64,000 nucleotides of DNA from positions 103,109-167,108 of the forward strand of contig CAJPFI010000017.1 of NCBI GenBank assembly GCA_905339295.1, written 5' to 3'. Source of the stretch: Burkholderiales bacterium (GTDB taxonomy: Bacteria; Pseudomonadota; Gammaproteobacteria; Burkholderiales; Casimicrobiaceae). Made by a program: the position numbers and the translations under genes. Under the pieces are notes generated by a model, which saw only the letters and a program-made list of their open reading frames with translations, was not told the DNA's origin and searched no databases. Of the stretch, positions 58,404-64,000 are shown piece by piece. Position 1 is the first letter of the stretch; every line of letters begins with the position of its first letter.

Positions 58404-58687
58404 CGGTGGTAGTCGCAGATTTCGACGTCGAAAGCATCCGGCGCAGCCCATCGAAAGCAGATGCGCCACTGGCGGTTGATGCGGATGCTGAACTTGTCCG
58501 CACGGTCCCCGGCCAGTCGCTCCAATCGGTTGCCGGGCATCGCCGCCAGATCGGCGAGGTCGACCGCGGCGTCGATCATCGCAAGCGTGCGGCGCGCATT
58601 CGGCTGGATCGCGGGCGGAAGGGAACGAACCCCGTGCCCGGCGAACACCGCCGCGGTGGCTTTGTCGCGGAACGAATGGATCGGCAT
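58400..58687 (-). CDS. higB: HigB-family mRNA interferase toxin
   Basis: From the ATG at 58687 this encodes 95 residues, the normal HigB length: MPIHSFRDKATAAVFAGHG, then MPGNRLERLAGDRADKFSIRINRQWRICFRW and a final VEICDYH. These match the HigB/RelE-type toxin that cleaves mRNA on the ribosome. It is the first gene of the module and is preceded by a TACAAT -10 and repeated ATAGTA elements. Longer in-frame starts upstream would run over that promoter. Confidence 0.9.
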   Translation of the reverse strand: MPIHSFRDKATAAVFAGHGVRSLPPAIQPNARRTLAMIDAAVDLADLAAMPGNRLERLAGDRADKFSIRINRQWRICFRWAAPDAFDVEICDYHR

Positions 58688-58689
58688 CG

Positions 58690-58716
58690 ATAGTACCGAT
58701 GCGCAATAGTATTGTA
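58690..58716 (-). promoter_or_regulatory. higBA promoter and operator-like repeats
   Basis: The minus strand reads TACAAT (58716-58711) as a -10. It overlaps the 11-bp palindrome CAATAGTATTG at 58704-58714. ATAGTA occurs at 58690-58695 and 58706-58711, spaced like a double operator. HigA autorepression here is the expected mechanism. Confidence 0.5.
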
Positions 58717-58805
58717 AAGCGGCAGTAAGGCGCGGAGTCCCGGGCAGACCCAACCACCCAGACCGCAATGGGAGGCTGGGCGCGAGCCGATGTTGAACGC
58801 GGCGG

Positions 58806-58946
58806 TTGTTTCCCGCGCTCGGTCGAACGGTCTATGTGCGTCGTCTCCAGCCCGACGACCAAATCGAGATGGCATTCGGCGACGACTGCGACGACTACGA
58901 GGCAAACGTGTCGATGGACGACGAAGACGAAGGCAACAACTACTAG
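58806..58946 (+). CDS. Possible small acidic protein or 3' gene remnant
   Basis: A frame from a TTG at 58806 to a TAG at 58944 encodes 46 residues. The last 25 are strongly acidic: FGDDCDDYEANVSMDDEDEG, then NNY. A strong terminator-like hairpin starts 11 bases after the stop, which supports a real gene end. No ribosome site precedes the TTG, and the frame is closed by a TGA just upstream (58793-58795), so this may be the tail of a decayed gene. No family recognised. Confidence 0.35.
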   Translation: MFPALGRTVYVRRLQPDDQIEMAFGDDCDDYEANVSMDDEDEGNNY

Positions 58947-58957
58947 GTTCGGCTACG

Positions 58958-58980
58958 ACACCGGCCCAGTGGGCCGGTGT
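58958..58980 (+). terminator. Strong hairpin, probable intrinsic terminator
   Basis: ACACCGGCCC and GGGCCGGTGT form a perfect 10-bp stem with a three-base loop, followed by a short TT-G tract. It ends the small acidic reading frame at 58946. The U tract is weak, so efficiency is uncertain. Confidence 0.55.
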
Positions 58981-59124
58981 TTGCATGCTGCCCCGCCTTG
59001 CGCAACCGGCATGCGCCGGTCGCACAAGCTCAACCTGGTCAGCACCGCGCGCGTTGTACCGCGCGCCGCTCTACAGCGTAGGAGCGCCGTCGCGGCAACG
59101 TGGTTCCGGTGCAACGCGCGACCG

Positions 59125-59526
59125 TCACCCCGTCGGAGCCGCGACGCGCAGCCCGAGGTGCTCGACGAACGCATCGAAATCGCGATCGTTGTGGAGCAGC
59201 ACGTAGCCGTTGCGGATGCAGCACGTCGCGATGATCGTATCGATGGTCTTGCGGATGGTGACGCCCTTGCGTCGCAGCGTACGGAAGTGGTCGGCGGCCT
59301 GGATGCATATATCGCTTCCGGCCAGCGAAACGACGTCGAATGATTCGAGGAGCGCCCTGGCCTGCTGGAAGTCCTGGTCCGCGCCGAAACCCTGCAGGAC
59401 TTCGGCGAGAATCAGGTCGCCGTTGACGAGGGGCTCGACGCCGAGCAGGGCGTCGAGTCGTTCCGCCCCCGGGCTGGCGACGCCGTTGAAATAGTCGATC
59501 CAGACGCTGGAATCGACCAGGATCAT
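59125..59526 (-). CDS. vapC: VapC-type PIN-domain toxin
   Basis: From the ATG at 59526 this encodes 133 residues of a PIN-domain ribonuclease. The acidic metal-binding residues can be read as Asp5 in ILVDSSVWIDYF, Glu in LILAEVLQGF, Asp in RKTIDTIIATCCI and Asp in HNDRDFDAF. VapC toxins cut tRNA or rRNA. The ATG overlaps the antitoxin stop (ATGA). The product has normal length and no damage. Confidence 0.92.
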   Translation of the reverse strand: MILVDSSVWIDYFNGVASPGAERLDALLGVEPLVNGDLILAEVLQGFGADQDFQQARALLESFDVVSLAGSDICIQAADHFRTLRRKGVTIRKTIDTIIATCCIRNGYVLLHNDRDFDAFVEHLGLRVAAPTG

Positions 59527-59717
59527 CGATCGGACCTCATGGCGTCGAGGTCGCCTTCCCACGCGAGCTTGCCGCGGAAGCGCCGCACCTGCTCCTGCTG
59601 CCGCAGCCGCACGAGCGTGCGCAGGCCGAGCTCGACCGCTTCGCGCTTGGTCTTGAGGCCCGTGAGGCGGAGCGTCTCCCGCATCAACTTGTCGTCGATC
59701 ACGATGTTGGTACGCAT
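59523..59717 (-). CDS. vapB: VapB-type antitoxin
   Basis: The 64-residue product starts MRTNIVIDDKLMRETLRLTG, a ribbon-helix-helix DNA-binding domain of the type II VapB group, then KTKREAVELGLRTLVRLRQQ and a C-terminal toxin-binding tail, FRGKLAWEGDLDAMR. It neutralises VapC and represses the operon. The internal ATG at 59717 fits the family start better than longer in-frame ones, which cross the operator. Confidence 0.9.
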   Translation of the reverse strand: MRTNIVIDDKLMRETLRLTGLKTKREAVELGLRTLVRLRQQEQVRRFRGKLAWEGDLDAMRSDR

Positions 59718-59720
59718 GCG

Positions 59721-59750
59721 ATGTGTACGGTTAGTGGAAATCATACACAT
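59721..59750 (-). promoter_or_regulatory. vapBC operator-like inverted repeat
   Basis: ATGTGTA at 59721-59727 and TACACAT at 59744-59750 form a perfect inverted repeat with a 16-base centre directly upstream of vapB. On the minus strand, TAGAAT (59754-59749) and TATGAT (59745-59740) are possible -10 elements within or beside it. This is a natural place for VapB autoregulation. Confidence 0.5.
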
Positions 59751-59861
59751 TCTAGCACGGGATCGGGCGAGTGGCATTCGTCCTTTCGGATGACCCGGTC
59801 TGACGAAGGCTTGTCGCCGCGAACGGCAAACGGAAGAGGCGGGAGGGTCTCCGGCCGGGTG

Positions 59862-59990
59862 TCAGTCGGGTGACATGGCCGCCAGCCTCGTGGCGGAACG
59901 CGACACTCCCTCGCGGATGCGACGCCGGATGGCGTCGCTATCGGGCAGCAGGTTTTCGAAATGGAAGTCCACGACGTCGCCGCGATGATG
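59862..59990 (-). pseudogene. 3' fragment of an unidentified coding sequence
   Basis: The frame ending in TGA at 59862 reads DVVDFHFENLLPDSDAIRRR and then IREGVSRSATRLAAMSPD, about 40 residues with coherent GC-rich third positions, but no start codon or ribosome site fits and the upstream part of the frame looks non-coding. It is probably the tail of a gene cut off by rearrangement. I do not recognise it. The rest of 59751-60054 holds nothing I can support. Confidence 0.3.
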
Positions 59991-60054
59991 GCCTGCATCG
60001 GGACGACCCCGCGCCCGCCGACATCCGTCAGCCGAACATCGACGACCCGCCCGA

Positions 60055-60825
60055 TCAGGACCCCCCGCGACGACCGCTGAGTTCGTCAAGGCGCTGGCGG
60101 AAGTCCCGCGACCACTGGTCGAACGCCTGCCTGGCGTAGGCCCACGCGGAAAAGGAGCTGACATAGCCGGTCACGCTCCTGGACGCGGCGGAACCGACGC
60201 CCTGATTCGCATCCAGGACGTACTTGCGCCCGAACTGCAGGTCGACGTACTGGGCGACGACCCGGTCGGTGGCGCCGTCGATGAACTCCGCGGCGATGCC
60301 GGTGCGGCCGAGATAGGGGGGCGATCCCGGGGGCCTGCCGGAGGCCGGGGCCGAAGCGAGATCCGGAATCGTCGCGTAGGGGGTCACGAGCACGACGACG
60401 CTCACTTCGGGCTTGGTCGCCACGAGGTCGACGAGCGTGATGCGCATGCGCAACACGCCGGCGCCGACCTTGTCGACGATGGCGTACGGCGGCTGCAGGG
60501 CCCTCACGAGTGCCTGGTGGAAGTAGTCGGTCAGCGATTTCAGCGTGGCCGCGTCCACCGCCGGGGAATCGGCATCCAGCCGTACCCGAATGCCTTCGAT
60601 CAGGATGCGGTCGTAGGTGCGGAAGTCGACCGCCGGATCGGTCCACCTTCGGGCGCCCTCGGTGCCCACCGGCTCCAGGCGGTCGGGGTAGGTGAGGTCC
60701 CTGGCCAACGAGGCGACCGAGGGCGCGGCGGCCGGCGACACGGCGTCGCCCTGGGGAGTGCTGGCACAGCCGGTCAGCACGGCGATGGCGACGAACACGG
60801 TGGCGCAGACGCGAGGCATGTTCAT
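60055..60825 (-). CDS. DUF3313-like outer-membrane lipoprotein
   Basis: From the ATG at 60825 this encodes 256 residues. The lipobox LTGCAST (Cys at about residue 20) marks a lipoprotein. The body reads FRTYDRILIEGIRVRLDADS, LTDYFHQALVRALQPPYAIVD and VLRMRITLVDLVATKPEVSV, then FIDGATDRVVAQYVDLQFGR. This matches the DUF3313 group of secreted lipoproteins, whose function is unknown. It faces a 298-base gap to the cyclase gene on the other strand. It ends directly beside the toxin-antitoxin region. Confidence 0.78.
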   Translation of the reverse strand: MNMPRVCATVFVAIAVLTGCASTPQGDAVSPAAAPSVASLARDLTYPDRLEPVGTEGARRWTDPAVDFRTYDRILIEGIRVRLDADSPAVDAATLKSLTDYFHQALVRALQPPYAIVDKVGAGVLRMRITLVDLVATKPEVSVVVLVTPYATIPDLASAPASGRPPGSPPYLGRTGIAAEFIDGATDRVVAQYVDLQFGRKYVLDANQGVGSAASRSVTGYVSSFSAWAYARQAFDQWSRDFRQRLDELSGRRGGS

Positions 60826-61123
60826 TCGAACCCTCGGTTCGTGAAAGGGCAGCGGTCTGCACGTCGCCGGAACCGTGCGCCGACCGGCACGGTTCACCGG
60901 CCGCCTCTGTACGCATCCCGGGCCACGGCGACGATCGGCGCCGTCACGAGGTGCGGGTCGCCGGTGAAGTGTAGTTGACCCATGGCGGCACGAGGAAGTC
61001 GCGGGAGTGCCTGCGGCGGCCTTTCCGGGGGGCGAAGCCGCAGACGGCAGGGCCGGAGCCCGTTCCGGGCGCGGCGCTGCTAATCTTGCCCGTCGCCACG
61101 CCCGACTCGTCGAGGGGGATCCC

Positions 61124-62701
61124 ATGCCGAGCACCCGCCCTGCCGTTGCAAGAACCCGCGCGCGCGGCCTCCTCCTTTCGGTCCTCGTCGTCGTCCTGCT
61201 GCTGGGCCTCCCGATCGCGGTCTGGCTCGACCTCCGCAACCTGACCGAGTCCGCGCTGCGCCGGCAGGCCAGCGATCTCAACTCGGTGATCACGAGCATG
61301 CGCAACTTCTACGGCACGAACGTGGTCGCCCGCGTGCTGGCGTCTTCCGGATCGACGCAGGTCACGCACAACTACGAATCGATCCCGGGAGCGATCCCGA
61401 TCCCGGCCACGCTGTCGCTCGAGCTCGGCCGGGTGATCAGCGAGAAGCAGCAGAACATCGTCTACCGGTTCGTGTCCGACCATCCGTTCAGGAACCGGAT
61501 GGCGCATGCGCTGGACGACTTCGAGCTGAAGGCGTTGTCGGAGTTGCGCGCCAATCCCGACCAGGTCATCACGCGCGTGTCGGAGTCGCTGTTCAGCGAC
61601 CGGGTCCGCCTGATCGCGCCGGTGGTCATGGGTGCGGCCTGCGTGAGCTGCCACAACAGCCATGTGGAGAGCGTCAAGAAGGACTGGAAGGTCGGCGACG
61701 TGCGCGGCATCCAGGAAGTGGCCATCACGCAGCCGTTCGCCGACAACCTGCTGTCGTTCAAGTACCTGCTGACCTATTTCGTGCTGCTCGCGGCGACCGG
61801 CGCCGCGTTCATCTACCTGCAGCGGCGCCAGGCGCTGCAGATCAACGGCATGAACCGCGAGCTCGAGACCGCCAACGAGTTCCTGGCCACGCTGTCGATG
61901 AAGATCTCGCGCTACCTGTCCCCGCAGATCTACACGAGCATCTTCAGCGGCCAGCGCGACGTGGTCATCCAGACCGAGCGCAAGAAGCTCACGATCTTCT
62001 TCTCCGACATCAAGGACTTCACCGCGACCACCGAGCGGCTGCAGCCCGAGCAGATCACGCGGCTGCTCAACGAGTACTTCACCGAGATGTCGGCGATCGC
62101 GCTGAAGCACGGCGGCACGATCGACAAGTTCGTCGGCGACGCCATGCTGATCTTCTTCGGCGATCCGGAGAGCAGGGGCGAGGCCGAGGACGCGGCGGCA
62201 TGCCTGCGCATGGCCCTCGAGATGCAGCACCGCATCGCCGAGCTCAACGTGAAGTGGCGCAACGAAGGGGTCGAGCATCCGTTCCGGGTGCGCATGGGCG
62301 TCAACACCGGCTACTGCAACGTCGGCAATTTCGGCAGCACGGACCGGATGGACTACACGATCATCGGCGCGGAGGCCAACCTCGCGGCGCGCCTCCAGTC
62401 GATCGCCGAGGCGGGGCGGATCGTCATCAGCTACGAGACCTACGCGCTGGTCCGCGGCATCCTCGTCGCGCATCCGCTCCCGCCGATCACGATGAAGGGG
62501 ATCAGCCGCGAGGTCGTGCCCTACGTGGTCGAAGGCCTCCTCGACGCGTCGGGCAAGAAGATGGAGATCTTCAGCGAGCACATGACCGGGCTCGACTTCT
62601 ACCTCGATCCGGCCATGATCGACGCCCCGACGTCGGAACGCGCCCGGCGCGTGCTGCGGCAGGCGCTGGCCACGCTGGATCGCCCCAAGCCGGCGACGTA
62701 G
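61124..62701 (+). CDS. Membrane adenylate cyclase with DUF3365 heme-type sensor
   Basis: From the ATG at 61124 (GAGGGGGAT upstream) this encodes 525 residues. An N-terminal anchor (LLLSVLVVVLLLGLPIAVWL) leads to a periplasmic DUF3365/Tll0287-like domain holding a c-type heme motif, CVSCH (Cys173, Cys176, His177). A second membrane helix (SFKYLLTYFVLLAATGAAFI) and short linker join a class III cyclase domain (about 285-470) with KLTIFFSDIKDFT (metal Asp295), IDKFVGDAMLIFF, and DYTIIGAEANLAARLQ. The Lys and Asp that pick adenine are present, so cAMP is the likely product. Heme-based redox or gas sensing across the membrane is inferred. Confidence 0.9.
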   Translation: MPSTRPAVARTRARGLLLSVLVVVLLLGLPIAVWLDLRNLTESALRRQASDLNSVITSMRNFYGTNVVARVLASSGSTQVTHNYESIPGAIPIPATLSLELGRVISEKQQNIVYRFVSDHPFRNRMAHALDDFELKALSELRANPDQVITRVSESLFSDRVRLIAPVVMGAACVSCHNSHVESVKKDWKVGDVRGIQEVAITQPFADNLLSFKYLLTYFVLLAATGAAFIYLQRRQALQINGMNRELETANEFLATLSMKISRYLSPQIYTSIFSGQRDVVIQTERKKLTIFFSDIKDFTATTERLQPEQITRLLNEYFTEMSAIALKHGGTIDKFVGDAMLIFFGDPESRGEAEDAAACLRMALEMQHRIAELNVKWRNEGVEHPFRVRMGVNTGYCNVGNFGSTDRMDYTIIGAEANLAARLQSIAEAGRIVISYETYALVRGILVAHPLPPITMKGISREVVPYVVEGLLDASGKKMEIFSEHMTGLDFYLDPAMIDAPTSERARRVLRQALATLDRPKPAT

Positions 62702-62751
62702 GCTGTGCCCCCCGGGGCGCGCGAGCCCCGCCCGGCGTCTCCGCGCGCCGG

Positions 62752-63936
62752 TCAGACGACGTTGAGCTCCTCGACCGGCTCGTTGCGCGCGACGCGATCG
62801 AACGCGAGCGGCGAGAGGTCGAGCGTGCGATAGCCGCCGTGGACGACCAGCTCGGCCACGCCTCGCCCGACCGCGGGCGACTCCTGGATGCCGTGACCCG
62901 AGAAGCCGTTGGCGAAGACCAGGTTCGCCCACTCGGGATGCGCGCCGACGATGCCGTTCCGGTCGAACGTGTTGTATTCGTAGTAGCCGGCCCACGACCG
63001 GGTCTGCCGGATCGCCTCGAACGCGGGCACGCGCGCGGCGAGCGCCGGCCACAGGACCTCGTCGAAGAGCGCGTGGTCGACGTCGAGCGGCGCGTCGTCG
63101 GGATCGTTCGATTCGTCCGGCGCGATGCCGCAGAGGAACTGCCCGTCGCCCTCGGGGCGGAACCACGCGCCGCTCGTGTCGACGACCAGCGGGCAGCGCG
63201 GGATCGGCGTCCGGCACGAGAACACGAACACGCAGCGTCGCCGCGCCCGGACCGGCAGGTCGACGCCCAGCCAGCGGGCGACGTTCGCGGCCCAGGGTCC
63301 CGCGGCGTCGACGAACGTGTCGCCGGCGATGCGCGAGCCGTCGGCGAGGCGCACCGCGGCGACACGACCGGCATTCACGTCGAAGCCCGCGGCCTCGGCG
63401 GCGACGTACCTTGCGCCGAGCGAACGCGCATGACGGCGGAACGCCTGCAGCAGGGTCCAGCCGTCGAACCAGCCTTCGCCGGACAGTCCGAGCGACGCCT
63501 TGGCGATGTCGCCGGTCGCGAGCCACGGGCAGCGCTCGCGCAGCGCCGGCGGGTCGAGCAGCGCGACGTCGACGCCGAGCGAGCGCTGCAGCGCGTGGTT
63601 GCGCTCGAGGACGCCGGCGCCGGCCGCGCGCGCGAGGAACAGGTATCCCGGCTCGACGAGGCCGATGTCCGGCCGCTCGCCGGCGGTCGCGAGATGCTCG
63701 CCCGCGCGACGCAGGAACTCGATCCCGAAACGCCCGATCTCGACGTTGATCGCCGTCGAGAACTGCTGGCGGATCGAGCTCGCCGAGAGCGCGGAGGATG
63801 CGCGCGCGTAGGTCGGGTCGCGCTCGACGACGGTGACCGCGCCCCGAAAGGCAGGATCGCGAAGCGTGAACGAGGCGATCGCGCTGCCGATGACGCCGCC
63901 GCCGACGATGACGATGTGGTGGTTCACGCGCGACAT
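62752..63936 (-). CDS. FAD-dependent oxidoreductase, D-amino-acid-oxidase (DAO) family
   Basis: From the ATG at 63936 this encodes 394 residues. HHIVIVGGGVIGSAIASFTL is the N-terminal FAD Rossmann motif (GxGxxG), followed by VTVVERDPTYARASSALSAS. Later segments GDTFVDAAGPWAANVARWLG and LVFANGFSGHGIQESPAVGR are typical of the DAO/sarcosine-oxidase/GlpD-like family. It would oxidise a C-N bond of an amino acid or N-methyl amino acid and pass electrons to oxygen or another acceptor. No sarcosine or glycine pathway genes are near. It converges on the cyclase gene. Confidence 0.9.
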   Translation of the reverse strand: MSRVNHHIVIVGGGVIGSAIASFTLRDPAFRGAVTVVERDPTYARASSALSASSIRQQFSTAINVEIGRFGIEFLRRAGEHLATAGERPDIGLVEPGYLFLARAAGAGVLERNHALQRSLGVDVALLDPPALRERCPWLATGDIAKASLGLSGEGWFDGWTLLQAFRRHARSLGARYVAAEAAGFDVNAGRVAAVRLADGSRIAGDTFVDAAGPWAANVARWLGVDLPVRARRRCVFVFSCRTPIPRCPLVVDTSGAWFRPEGDGQFLCGIAPDESNDPDDAPLDVDHALFDEVLWPALAARVPAFEAIRQTRSWAGYYEYNTFDRNGIVGAHPEWANLVFANGFSGHGIQESPAVGRGVAELVVHGGYRTLDLSPLAFDRVARNEPVEELNVV

Positions 63937-64000
63937 GGTGTGGTCATGGTATGCGAAGCAAAGGCGTCGGGCTGAAGCCCGACCCACAGGGCAAAGGTGC

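Overview
The window reads as high-GC chromosomal DNA of a betaproteobacterium, most likely Burkholderiales-like. The reasons are the order parA-parB ... atpI-atpBEFHAGDC, a glmU / Lrp-family regulator / glmS block, TctC/Bug-type solute binding proteins, and GC-rich codon use throughout. The parAB-atp end is normally close to the replication origin, but no origin is visible here. No rRNA, tRNA, CRISPR array or insertion sequence was found.

Layout. 1-1102: the 3' end of parA and a complete parB. 1197-12684: a copper-handling island. Its plus-strand arm holds small periplasmic proteins, a TolC-type lipoprotein, a multicopper oxidase, a cupredoxin, a DUF411 protein and a CusF-like protein. Its minus-strand arm holds a copper P-type ATPase with two metal-binding N-terminal modules, three uncharacterised membrane proteins, and DUF2933, DUF5676 and Met/His-rich proteins. 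13127-15285: a peroxiredoxin and a BNR-repeat protein paired with a ThiS/MoaD-like protein. 15504-22838: the complete F1Fo ATP synthase operon. 22993-23838: an orphan PhnD-like binding protein. 24031-30487: a PHA-synthase-like DUF3141 protein, an enoyl-CoA hydratase/phosphate acyltransferase, acetate kinase and fumarase. 30623-36718: an itaconate-type catabolic operon (hydratase, acyl-CoA dehydrogenase, CoA transferase, MmgE/PrpD protein, citramalyl-CoA lyase) with a coupled methyltransferase. 36751-45202: an AI-2E-type permease, an M20 amidohydrolase, GlpD, a HAD phosphatase, a TctC binding protein with a LysR regulator, and a sulfatase. 45413-47844: a divergent enolase paralogue beside an APH-type kinase. 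47967-52624: a small conserved protein, a solitary ParA and a PhnDCEE importer. 52827-57010: glmU, a CWC protein, an Lrp regulator and glmS. 57039-60054: an accessory stretch of less GC-biased sequence with an ankyrin/sigma-region-4 chimera, HigBA and VapBC modules, and gene debris. 60055-63936: a DUF3313 lipoprotein, a heme-motif adenylate cyclase and a FAD oxidoreductase.

How the parts work together. The copper island combines periplasmic oxidation and chelation (multicopper oxidase, cupredoxin, CusF, Met-rich proteins) with export by the P-type ATPase. The DUF3141, acyltransferase and kinase genes look like an acyl-CoA/acyl-phosphate module, possibly under PHA-type control because a PhaR-like palindrome overlaps the predicted promoter. 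The itaconate-type operon would yield pyruvate and acetyl-CoA.

The most unusual items are four. First, the ankyrin/sigma-4 chimera, whose -35-contact residues are replaced. Second, the kinase/enolase pair, whose enolase has lost an active-site His. Third, several genes have a -10-like hexamer 7-8 bases before the start codon, which suggests leaderless transcripts. Fourth, tandem heptamers run directly into the glmS start codon. All functional calls come from reading the sequence; no searches were run.
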